The notes beneath the pieces are model-generated. The model did no database searches, was not told where the DNA came from, and saw only the letters and a program-made list of their open reading frames with translations. Positions 9,451-16,940 of a DNA stretch of 45,021 nt are shown here, piece by piece. Position 1 is the stretch's first letter. Each line of letters begins with the position of its first letter. Origin of the DNA: Ignavibacteriae bacterium HGW-Ignavibacteriae-4 (GTDB taxonomy: Bacteria; Bacteroidota; Ignavibacteria; Kapaibacteriales; UBA2268). The stretch covers positions 64,001 to 109,021 of the forward strand of contig PGYR01000005.1 of the NCBI GenBank assembly GCA_002839765.1. The letters run 5' to 3'. The position numbers and the translations under genes are program-made.

Positions 9451-10737
9451 GTGGATCGTCAAGAACAGAAACAATCACGTCCTGAACCTGTCGATGATTT
9501 AAGTATCAAAGACACGGGTTCTAGAAGAAATCAACCTAGAGTTGAGAGACCTTCTGTTGAAAAAAGTGATGCCAAAGATGAAGGTAAAAGAGATAAAAGA
9601 CCTAGGAGAAAACATCCTAGACCTGATAGAACACCTGTTGCCAAAACCGATAGTAATGCTACTAGTGAAACTAACACAGAAAAAGTACCAGGCAATAGAC
9701 CAAAGAAAAAGCCTCATAGAAGAGAAGAGATCGAAAGTCCTGATAAAGTAAATGCTAGTAAAGTTGAGAGAGTTAATAGAAATAAGGTAAAACCAAAATA
9801 TTCTAATAAGCCTCTAATAACAGTAGTTATTCCTACTTATAATGAGGAAGGATCATTAATTGAGCTTAGTAATTCACTAGAGAGAGTTCTATCTAGAGAG
9901 ACTAAGAACAACTACGAAGTCCTTTTCATAGATGATGGCTCTACAGATAGTACATTCTCAGTTATGAGAGAAATCAATAAGAAGAATCCAAAGTTCAAAG
10001 CAATTCGTTTTAGAAGGAATTATGGCAAATCTGCTGCTCTATCTGTAGGATTCAAAGAAGCTAAAGGTGCCGTCATAATAACGATGGACGCTGATCTGCA
10101 AGACGATCCTATGGAAATACCTAATCTAATGTCTAAAATTAGAGATGGTTATGATGTAGTATCCGGTTGGAAGAAAAAAAGAAATGACCCAATTAATAAG
10201 ACTTTACCTTCTAAGTTCTTTAATTATGTAACAGCTAAAGCAAGTGGTTTGAAATTACACGATTTCAACTGTGGGTTGAAAGCATATAGGTCGGAAGCAG
10301 CTAAGTCCTTAGATATATATGGTGAAATGCACCGCTATTTACCAGTATTAGCTAATTGGAATGGATTTAGAATTACAGAAATACCTGTTAAACATCATCC
10401 GAGAAAACATGGTAAGACAAAATTCGGTGCATCTAGATACCTAAAAGGATTTCTAGACTTAATAACATTGTTATTCACAACAAGATACTTAAAAAGACCT
10501 TTACATTTCTTCGGAACTTTAGGTATGTTGATGGGGCTTGTTGGTTTCAGTATAGATGCATGGTTGACTATAGAGTGGTTGATGGGTGATACATTCCTGA
10601 GTAATCGTCCAATCGCTTTGTTAGGTATAGCGTTAATAATAGTAGGTGTTCAATTAGTTTCGCTTGGTTTATTGGGCGAAATGATAGTTAAAAACTTTAA
10701 AAGAGATGAAGAATATCAAATCAGAGAAAATTTATAA
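9451..10737 (+). CDS. DPM1-like GT2 polyprenyl-phosphate glycosyltransferase with basic N-terminal extension
   Basis: 428 residues from the GTG at 9451, but coding character extends upstream to about 9379 (see findings). Residues 1-120 are a low-complexity, Arg/Lys/Pro-rich extension, probably disordered. The GT-A domain starts at about 125 with 'VVIPTYNEEGS', then 'FIDDGSTDST', 'RNYGKSAAL' and the metal-binding 'MDADLQDDP'. A basic stretch 'HHPRKHGKTKFG' precedes two C-terminal membrane helices (about 350-372 and 386-410). This matches DPM1/GtrB/ArnC-type enzymes that move a sugar from a nucleotide donor to a polyprenyl phosphate at the inner membrane. It overlaps the next gene by 32 bases and sits with a GT9 enzyme, which suggests surface-glycan work. 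The sugar is unknown. Confidence 0.85.
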   Translation: MDRQEQKQSRPEPVDDLSIKDTGSRRNQPRVERPSVEKSDAKDEGKRDKRPRRKHPRPDRTPVAKTDSNATSETNTEKVPGNRPKKKPHRREEIESPDKVNASKVERVNRNKVKPKYSNKPLITVVIPTYNEEGSLIELSNSLERVLSRETKNNYEVLFIDDGSTDSTFSVMREINKKNPKFKAIRFRRNYGKSAALSVGFKEAKGAVIITMDADLQDDPMEIPNLMSKIRDGYDVVSGWKKKRNDPINKTLPSKFFNYVTAKASGLKLHDFNCGLKAYRSEAAKSLDIYGEMHRYLPVLANWNGFRITEIPVKHHPRKHGKTKFGASRYLKGFLDLITLLFTTRYLKRPLHFFGTLGMLMGLVGFSIDAWLTIEWLMGDTFLSNRPIALLGIALIIVGVQLVSLGLLGEMIVKNFKRDEEYQIRENL

Positions 10738-11500
10738 TAGTATAGCAGTGGCAATATTACTAGTTGTGATAATGCTAATGCCTTCCCAAGCGAAAGCCGA
10801 TGTATATGACTATGATTATAGTTTGGGCGTAGCATTTACTACGTCAAAAATACTTGGAGACAATCCCGCTATTAACACAATGAGACTAATAAACTCAAGT
10901 GTTCCAGGTGGTAGTTTTAATGGTGCCATGCCCGGGGTAGAACTCGTAGGTCAATACAAATTAGATGATATTGGTGATTGGCGTTTAGTTGGTGGTCTTA
11001 ATTACACTTTTTATAGTGCAAGAGAAAGATTCCCTAGTGACCTTTCTGAGAATAGATTAACACATACAGTGAATATATTGACTCCACTTGTAGGTATTAA
11101 TTACACTATTTTCAGATTCCCGTCTGCAATGTCCTCATTCTATGCAGGATTACAGCTTAGGTATAACTATATACATGGTTCTGAGTTTACTTTTACAGAA
11201 ACTTTAAATAGTACTGGAGAAATAGTACCTAGGAAACCTAGAGACATAGGTAAAGAGAATACTGGTAGAGTTGGTGGATTATTAAAGCTCGGTATAGAAG
11301 GTGAAATATCAGAAAATTATATGATAAATGTAAGTTGGGGCATAGATGTATTAAATGCATTTGGTAGAGATAATGGACGTGGCCAATTATTGACTCCATT
11401 TCAACAAAAGGACTTTGTCATTGTAGTACCTTCTGAATTAAAAGAAGACCTTACTTACAATTTCTACTTTTCTTTGATGATTCAGTATCGACTAGACTAA
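10706..11500 (+). CDS. Outer-membrane beta-barrel protein
   Basis: 264 residues. The start overlaps the 3' end of the glycosyltransferase gene by 32 bases. It is supported by a well-formed signal peptide (MKNIKSEKIY, hydrophobic core, 'PSQAKA' cleavage site near residue 31). The mature part has alternating amphipathic strands with aromatic girdles ('WRLVGGLNYTFYSA', 'FYAGLQLRYNYIHGS', 'YFSLMIQYRLD'), typical of an 8- to 10-stranded barrel such as the OmpA-N/OMP_b-brl type. The last residue is D, not the usual aromatic. The next gene begins at the base after its stop. The role is unknown; the flanking glycosyltransferases hint at envelope structure. Confidence 0.7.
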   Translation: MKNIKSEKIYNSIAVAILLVVIMLMPSQAKADVYDYDYSLGVAFTTSKILGDNPAINTMRLINSSVPGGSFNGAMPGVELVGQYKLDDIGDWRLVGGLNYTFYSARERFPSDLSENRLTHTVNILTPLVGINYTIFRFPSAMSSFYAGLQLRYNYIHGSEFTFTETLNSTGEIVPRKPRDIGKENTGRVGGLLKLGIEGEISENYMINVSWGIDVLNAFGRDNGRGQLLTPFQQKDFVIVVPSELKEDLTYNFYFSLMIQYRLD

Positions 11501-12577
11501 ATGACAGATAAAACAATTTATCATAGCGATTGCAAGCATTTTTTAGGACATATACCTTGCAAACCTCACAAACAAAACGGTGTGCATTGCGATAATTGTA
11601 AGTATTACGATAAGAAACCAGGTAAATTGCTTATCGTAAAGTTAGGCGCAATTGGTGATGTAATACGTACAACTCCCCTACTTCACAAATTGTGGATAGA
11701 GCATAGCAATAAGGAAATATGGTGGATAACTGAATTCCCAGATATATTGCCCAAATCCGTTGATAAAATACTCAAGCTAGATCATAAATCTATATTGCAA
11801 TTGCAGAATACAGAATTCGACATAGTTATAAATCTAGATAAAGACTATGAAGCTTGTGCATTAACAAGTTCAATAACTGCAAAAGAGAAGATTGGCTATA
11901 CATTGAAAGATGGAAAGCCATCGCCGATAGATGAAAGAGCTTTACCAAAGTTCCTAACGGGTTTATTTGATGATGTGAGCAAAGCCAATACTAAATCATA
12001 TCCAGAAGAGATATTTGAGATTTGTGGTTGGAAATTCGAGAAAGAAGAATATCTAATAGACGTAGCTGACCACTATTGGCGAATAGCAAATGATGGCAAG
12101 AAAATAGTCGGCTTGAATACAGGCTGTGGTGATAGGTGGACTAGCCGTCTAATCCCGGATAGTACGTGGATAGAGCTAATAAAGAAATTACAGAAAAAGG
12201 GCTATTATCCTTTGCTTTTGGGTGGTTCGCAAGAAAACCACAGGAACGAGTACTTAGCTGATGTAACTAAGGCAGCGTACTTAGGTCATTTTTCGCTCGA
12301 TAAGTTCATCTCATTGATAAATAAATGCGATTTGGTAGTTAGTGTCGTCACTATGGCATCGCACCTCGCTATAGGGCTTAAAAAGCCAATCGTACTAGTT
12401 AACAATATATTCAACTCTAATGAGTTTGAACTATATGGAAGAGGAGAAATAGTAGAACCTACAAAAGAATGTAGATGCTATTTCAGCCCAAAGTGTACAA
12501 ATGATGAGTATAGCTGTATAGAGTTAATAACTGCAGATGCGCTATACGAAGCAATTAAAAGAAATTTACCAGCATAG
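11501..12577 (+). CDS. Glycosyltransferase family 9 (heptosyltransferase-like) with N-terminal Cys cluster
   Basis: 358 residues, beginning exactly at the base after the previous stop. Residues about 11-37 hold four Cys and two His in a zinc-ribbon-like layout (C11, C20, then 'HCDNC'). The GT9 core starts at about 43 with 'LLIVKLGAIGDVIRTTPLL', the family signature, and continues with 'GLNTGCGDRWTSR' and 'CDLVVSVVTMASHLAIGLKKP', the nucleotide-sugar site. A second Cys-rich stretch near the end ('ECRCYFSPKC', 'YSC') may pair with the N-terminal cluster. Family members add heptose or related sugars to lipopolysaccharide core at the cytoplasmic face. The donor here is unknown. Confidence 0.88.
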   Translation: MTDKTIYHSDCKHFLGHIPCKPHKQNGVHCDNCKYYDKKPGKLLIVKLGAIGDVIRTTPLLHKLWIEHSNKEIWWITEFPDILPKSVDKILKLDHKSILQLQNTEFDIVINLDKDYEACALTSSITAKEKIGYTLKDGKPSPIDERALPKFLTGLFDDVSKANTKSYPEEIFEICGWKFEKEEYLIDVADHYWRIANDGKKIVGLNTGCGDRWTSRLIPDSTWIELIKKLQKKGYYPLLLGGSQENHRNEYLADVTKAAYLGHFSLDKFISLINKCDLVVSVVTMASHLAIGLKKPIVLVNNIFNSNEFELYGRGEIVEPTKECRCYFSPKCTNDEYSCIELITADALYEAIKRNLPA

Positions 12578-12587
12578 GTATAAGATT

Positions 12588-12908
12588 ATGGAAGCAAAGA
12601 ATTTTAATATATTAAAGCATTTTATGATAGAGATTAAAATGCCAGTAAACCCTCCGACTGAGTTCTACACTTTGGTAGCTGCTCAGAGGGACTATGTAGT
12701 GGATATGATGGACAAAGGCGTTATACTCAGCTATGGATTGTCAGATGACAGAACTTGCCTTTGGGTAGTGGCTGTCGCTGGTTCCAAAGAAGAAGTTAGG
12801 GCTATTACGGAACAATTCCCTATGTTCAAATATATGACTTTTAGGATAGAAGCACTTATGTTTTACAATAACTCGAAGCATAAATTGCCAGAGCTATCAC
12901 TGAATTGA
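12588..12908 (+). CDS. Small MIase/YciI-like ferredoxin-fold protein
   Basis: 106 residues from the ATG at 12588. An upstream in-frame ATG at 12537 would run 41 bases into the glycosyltransferase and add a poorly conserved basic leader, so it is rejected. The pattern resembles muconolactone isomerase-like/YciI-like dimeric alpha-beta barrels: an early strand 'FMIEIKMP', a helix ending 'VVDMMDKGVI', a strand 'CLWVVAVAGS' and 'FPMFKYMTFRIEAL'. Classical MIase catalytic residues cannot be confirmed. It lies 10 bases after the GT9 stop and is followed by a terminator, so it is probably the last gene of that transcript. Confidence 0.65.
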   Translation: MEAKNFNILKHFMIEIKMPVNPPTEFYTLVAAQRDYVVDMMDKGVILSYGLSDDRTCLWVVAVAGSKEEVRAITEQFPMFKYMTFRIEALMFYNNSKHKLPELSLN

Positions 12909-12939
12909 GAAACTAGAAATATAAATTAGTACAACCCTA

Positions 12940-12976
12940 AGCATTAATCTAATATTGATTAGTGCTTGTTTTATTT
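12940..12976 (+). terminator. Intrinsic terminator between the MIase-like gene and rlmD
   Basis: AAGCATTAATC (12940-12950) pairs with GATTAGTGCTT (12958-12968) over 11 bp with one U-G wobble and a 7-base loop, followed by GTTTTATTT. The stem covers an in-frame GTG at 12962, which argues against that codon as the rlmD start and for the ATG at 12986. Confidence 0.75.
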
Positions 12977-12985
12977 AGAAATACA

Positions 12986-13951
12986 ATGAAAAAAGAATAC
13001 AAACAAAATATAGAGCTGACCATCGAATCTATCGGATTCGAAGGAAAAGCAATAGCCAGACTAAACGATAAAGTCCACTTCATAAAGAAAGTAGTTCCAG
13101 GTGATGTGGTGGAGGCTTATGTCCGCAAAAAGAGAAAGAGCTACAACGAAGCAGGGTTCGTAAAGCTAATAAAGCCAGGTCACGAGAGAATAGAGCCACG
13201 TTGCGATTACTTCGATGATTGTGGTGGATGTAGTTGGCAAAATATGAACTACGAAAACCAACTAAAATGGAAGAAACAACACGTAATAGACGCTTTCCAA
13301 AGAATTGGGAAAATAGAAACGACAATACTAGATGTTGTTCCTTGTCCTGATGAGTTCAACTATCGTAACAAGATGGATTTCACGTTCAGTGCAAAGCGCT
13401 GGGTGACTAGAAAAGAAGTCGAATCGGAAGATGAGATTGATGATAAAGAGTTTGCTCTTGGACTACACACACCAGGTGCTTATGAGAAAGTATTGGATAT
13501 CAAAGAATGTCATATACACCCCAAAAATGGAAATGAGATTCTATCAATTGTTCGTGATTTTGCTTTAGAAAATGAATTAACAGCATTCGATAAGAGAGAA
13601 AAAACTGGTTATTTGCGAGAGCTGATCATACGTCATAGTGGTTCAAACGATGACATAATAATAGTGCTAACTACTAACGCTACTGACGATGAACACGATG
13701 CTAAAGTAGATGAGCTAGCTCATTTATTAGCTGAAAAGATAGATGGAAATATTAACTTCATTCACGCTATAAACGCTGGACCTTCGCCAGTTAATATTGA
13801 TTCTAAAAGATTGATTATTGGTAAAGAATACCTGATGGATAATATACTCGGAGTTGACTTCAAAGTATCTCCTTTTTCATTTTTCCAAACAAATAGAATT
13901 CAGCTCAATAATTTTATACAGAAGATAATAGACTCAGTTGAATTAGACTAG
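12986..13951 (+). CDS. rlmD: RlmD-type 23S rRNA uracil-C5 methyltransferase, N-terminal part, ended by in-frame UAG
   Basis: 321 residues before a UAG at 13949-13951; the same frame resumes at once with the methyltransferase domain (13955-14395). Residues 1-65 form the TRAM domain. The iron-sulfur ligands are C73, C79 and C82 ('CDYFDDCGGC') and C175 ('KECHIHP'), the arrangement of the RlmD/RumA group. The central domain follows ('FNYRNKMDFTF', 'SPFSFFQTNRIQ'). The family normally runs to about 430-470 residues, so this part alone lacks the SAM site and the catalytic Cys. Either the gene is freshly inactivated, the base is an assembly error, or the codon is read through. RlmD versus RlmCD specificity cannot be told. 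Confidence 0.85.
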   Translation: MKKEYKQNIELTIESIGFEGKAIARLNDKVHFIKKVVPGDVVEAYVRKKRKSYNEAGFVKLIKPGHERIEPRCDYFDDCGGCSWQNMNYENQLKWKKQHVIDAFQRIGKIETTILDVVPCPDEFNYRNKMDFTFSAKRWVTRKEVESEDEIDDKEFALGLHTPGAYEKVLDIKECHIHPKNGNEILSIVRDFALENELTAFDKREKTGYLRELIIRHSGSNDDIIIVLTTNATDDEHDAKVDELAHLLAEKIDGNINFIHAINAGPSPVNIDSKRLIIGKEYLMDNILGVDFKVSPFSFFQTNRIQLNNFIQKIIDSVELD

Positions 13952-13954
13952 AAT

Positions 13955-14395
13955 ATGGTAGCTTGGGATTTGTACTGCGGTACTGGCTCTATAGCTTTAC
14001 CAGCAGCCAAGAGAGTGAAGGAAATGCACGGAGTGGAGCTAGTTGAATCATCTATTTCTGATGCTAAAGTGAACGCTGAGCTAAATGGAATAAAGAACAC
14101 GACGTTCCAAGTTGCTGATTTGCACGCAAAAGATACACCTGAATTGTTGGATAAATTACCGAAGCCAGATGTTATATTCATAGATCCTCCTAGAGCTGGT
14201 ATGCATACTAATTTGGTTGAACATTTGCTTACAGTAAATGCTCCGAAAATAGTATATGTGAGCTGTAATCCATCTACTCAAGCTAGGGATTGTCAGCTAT
14301 TGGGTGAGAAATACAAAGTAGTTAGTGTATTACCAGTTGATATGTTCCCACAAACTTATCACATAGAATCTATTGCAGTATTAGAAAGAATTTAG
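13955..14395 (+). CDS. rlmD: RlmD-type methyltransferase, C-terminal catalytic part (same frame, after UAG)
   Basis: 146 residues from an ATG two codons after the UAG. It holds the whole Rossmann-type SAM domain: 'WDLYCGTGSIALPAA' (SAM binding), 'GVELVESS', 'FIDPPRAGM', the nucleophile region 'VSCNPST' and the general-base region 'HIESIAVLER'. No ribosome binding site precedes the ATG; the sequence just upstream encodes SVELD of the first part. It is therefore most simply the second half of one gene. Every motif is intact, so the interruption looks recent or artificial. A 30-base spacer separates it from queE. Confidence 0.85.
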   Translation: MVAWDLYCGTGSIALPAAKRVKEMHGVELVESSISDAKVNAELNGIKNTTFQVADLHAKDTPELLDKLPKPDVIFIDPPRAGMHTNLVEHLLTVNAPKIVYVSCNPSTQARDCQLLGEKYKVVSVLPVDMFPQTYHIESIAVLERI

Positions 14396-14425
14396 TAATT
14401 TTATAATTGTTAATGTGTTAATAGA

Positions 14426-15094
14426 ATGAACAAAGACGAAATAAAGTACAACGTAAACGAGATATTTTACTCAATACAAGGAGAGGGCAGCCGAAGCGGT
14501 AAGCCCTGCGTTTTTGTTCGTATGCAAGGCTGCTTGCTCCGATGCACGTGGTGCGATACGCCGTATGCACTGGAAAGAAAGCAAACAGAGAAGCTAATGA
14601 GTATAGCGGAAATACTCGCTGAAGTAGAGAAACATAATTGTAAATTCCTAATGCTGACAGGCGGAGAACCGCTGGAGCAAAAGGAAATAGGTGTACTTGT
14701 AGAAGAAGCTCTAGACCAAGGGTACGAAGTTGTTATAGAGACTAATGGACAACAAGACATAGGCAAAGTTCCAAAAGAAGCTGTGAAAATACTTGACCTA
14801 AAGTGTCCAGGCTCAGCTATGCACAAAAAGAATGACTATTCTAATATGCCGAAGCTTGATGCAAAAGACGAAGTAAAATTCGTAATTAAAGATAGAGCTG
14901 ACTATGATTGGGCAATAGAAAAATGCCGCGAATACTATTTATTCAACAGGGTAAGCGAAGTTCTGTTCTCCCCTGTTTTTGGAGAAATAGAGCCGATAGA
15001 ATTAGCAAACTGGATATTGGAAGATAAATTACCTGCGAGAATGCAAATGCAGATGCACAAATTTATATGGGAACCAAATACACGAGGAGTGTAA
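14426..15094 (+). CDS. queE: 7-carboxy-7-deazaguanine synthase (radical SAM)
   Basis: 222 residues. QueE converts 6-carboxytetrahydropterin to 7-carboxy-7-deazaguanine in the queuosine pathway, in the cytoplasm. The opening 'NEIFYSIQGEGSRSGKPC' is diagnostic. The CxxxCxxC cluster (C36, C40, C43 in 'GCLLRCTWCDTPYA') binds the radical-SAM [4Fe-4S] centre, and 'LTGGEPL' follows. Length is normal for the family. The stop overlaps the next ATG (TAATG), so the T9SS protein downstream is probably translated from the same message despite an unrelated job. No other queuosine genes are in the window. Confidence 0.95.
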   Translation: MNKDEIKYNVNEIFYSIQGEGSRSGKPCVFVRMQGCLLRCTWCDTPYALERKQTEKLMSIAEILAEVEKHNCKFLMLTGGEPLEQKEIGVLVEEALDQGYEVVIETNGQQDIGKVPKEAVKILDLKCPGSAMHKKNDYSNMPKLDAKDEVKFVIKDRADYDWAIEKCREYYLFNRVSEVLFSPVFGEIEPIELANWILEDKLPARMQMQMHKFIWEPNTRGV

Positions 15095-16608
15095 TGAAAG
15101 CTACGATATCTTTATTAGCATTTTTTACGGCACTCTATGCTGTTTTTCCCCAGATACCAATCAATCATTCAGTAACTTCATCAAAAGGCAATATAGAGCT
15201 TACAGTCACTAATAATGGCATGGTTGGTCATAACCCTGCGACTAAGAAATCTGGTTTTATCTGGCCTCGTGGCTCTAATGCACAGTACCTATTTGGTGGC
15301 GGGTTTATTTTCTTAAAAAAAGCTGTAACTCAAGCATTACCATATTATACACCTGAATATTCGTATAATTTTATGGATGTAACTAGTTCGTTTGTACCGG
15401 GTGCTTTAGCAGACGGGAATAGCTTAGATACGAACTTGGCTAGTAAATACAGAGTATATAGTTCTAATAGCTATGATAAATATTCAGGGCAGGACTTATC
15501 TGATCAAGCTGCTCCTAGATGGCCTATATGGACTGATACTGATTATCTGGGTTCTTACTATGGCGATTATAAAGTAGATGAATCAGAAAGAACTCGTTCA
15601 CTGAGTAAACCATTATTCAAGTCAGACGAAGATATAGTAGCAATCTATAAGGATACGGACACAACTGTAAATTTAATTAGAAATTATTTCGGAAAACACT
15701 TGCCAGCTGGCATAGAAGCCGAGACAAGAGTTTATAGCTATGATAATGAAGCTCAAAAAAACGTAGTATTTATTAATTGGATAATTACAAATACTGAGGT
15801 TAATGAAGCTAGTCTTTTTTCATTCGCCCCCGTTTTTGATATTGATATTACGAAGATTACAAATGCTTTCACAGGTATTGATAACGACATTATTCTTTTT
15901 CCAGAAGATAGCTCTTATGTCTCATTTGCCACGGAGATGGAAGAATATGAAGAGGGCGAAGACTTTGGTTATATCAGTTTCAAATGGGTACAACGTCCTT
16001 TTATTAGGAATTATTATTTAACGAATGATTCTTCACTTAGCAATTATGAGTTAGAAGAATATGGATATAAGCAATTACCAAATGATAACGACTACAAATC
16101 TTATGAATATGGATTATTTGAATGGACTCAAGGTTTTGAATCTAAGACGGATCAAAAATTCTTTATGCCAACCTATGATTTTCGGATACCTGCTAATCAA
16201 TCTGCTAGCTTTGTAATGCAGATAAATATGACTCCTCCGAATAAGGACTACCCGAATATGGACGATGACAATAGAAAGAAAATAGAAGCTGAATTAGAGG
16301 CAAACGAAATCTTTTTCAAAGAGCGACTAACTAGCGTAGAAGTTACTGAAGAGCAAAGCCAAATCTCTGTTTACCCTAACCCTACAAAAGATGGTAAAAT
16401 CAATGTAGAACTTGATGTTCCTCTCGGTGAGCAGATGACAATCGAGTTATTCGATTTAGCGGGGAATACCCTGTCAACAGTCTATCAAGGGTTGCACCAC
16501 AAACAACTATATGAGCTTCACCTCGGCATAAATGCTGCTGGAACTTACCTCCTTCGTTTTACTATTGGTGATAAGATTTACTCGAAGAAGTTTGTATTTA
16601 GTGGATGA
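15094..16608 (+). CDS. T9SS-sorted secreted protein, unknown function
   Basis: 504 residues from the ATG at 15094. GAGGAG five bases upstream is a strong ribosome binding site and the ATG overlaps the queE stop, so an in-frame ATG at 15067 is rejected. The signal peptide covers about residues 1-19 ('MKATISLLAFFTALYA'). The body is beta-rich and acidic with many Tyr/Trp, for example 'PRWPIWTDTDYLGSYYG' near residue 150, and I recognise no named domain in it. The T9SS sorting domain is at the end ('SVYPNPTKDGKINVE', 'AAGTYLLRFTIG'). Confidence 0.75.
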   Translation: MKATISLLAFFTALYAVFPQIPINHSVTSSKGNIELTVTNNGMVGHNPATKKSGFIWPRGSNAQYLFGGGFIFLKKAVTQALPYYTPEYSYNFMDVTSSFVPGALADGNSLDTNLASKYRVYSSNSYDKYSGQDLSDQAAPRWPIWTDTDYLGSYYGDYKVDESERTRSLSKPLFKSDEDIVAIYKDTDTTVNLIRNYFGKHLPAGIEAETRVYSYDNEAQKNVVFINWIITNTEVNEASLFSFAPVFDIDITKITNAFTGIDNDIILFPEDSSYVSFATEMEEYEEGEDFGYISFKWVQRPFIRNYYLTNDSSLSNYELEEYGYKQLPNDNDYKSYEYGLFEWTQGFESKTDQKFFMPTYDFRIPANQSASFVMQINMTPPNKDYPNMDDDNRKKIEAELEANEIFFKERLTSVEVTEEQSQISVYPNPTKDGKINVELDVPLGEQMTIELFDLAGNTLSTVYQGLHHKQLYELHLGINAAGTYLLRFTIGDKIYSKKFVFSG

Positions 16609-16644
16609 TTAGAAGTAAGAAATGCTGTTGGATAAAACCCTTGT

Positions 16645-16803
16645 AATCCCGTCACTCCTGAACGAAACTAAGTGGAGTGAAGAGGCTGCATAAAAAAGGT
16701 AGACCCTCCGCAGCGCGCAGGGTGACGGGGTTATTTCCTACCAATATTGAACTGCTCTGCAGTTCTTCTGGACTCTTCTTTCACTTCGCTCCTCGATGTG
16801 ACA
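16645..16803 (+). repeat. Imperfect inverted-repeat element filling the spacer after the T9SS gene
   Basis: The 332-base spacer 16609-16940 holds no gene. AATCCCGTCACTCCTG (16645-16660) is an imperfect inverted copy of CAGGGTGACGGGGTT (16718-16732). From about 16764 to 16803 lies a reverse-oriented relative of the sequence at 31603-31632 (CGTCACTCTGAGCGAAGCG...). This looks like a composite of short non-coding dispersed elements. The remaining ~135 bases before the next gene are AT-rich and show nothing I recognise. Confidence 0.55.
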
Positions 16804-16940
16804 AAGTTTGTGTCAGATAAGAGGCGTTTACGTAATGTCACTACAAAATTTGAAATATCTAGTAATTAATACTATTATTTCTTCAAATTTCACTAAATTA
16901 TTGTCAACTAATTCGTCAATAATTACATAATAGTTTACAA

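Noticed and set aside
12962-12985. GTG at 12962 as the rlmD start
   Set aside because: It lies within the terminator stem of the previous gene; the ATG at 12986 fits the family N-terminus better.
13949-13951. UAG as a pyrrolysine codon or general UAG reassignment
   Set aside because: UAG ends other genes in the window (for example at 12577, 14395, 34563 and 36702) and no recoding element or pyrrolysine gene is visible.
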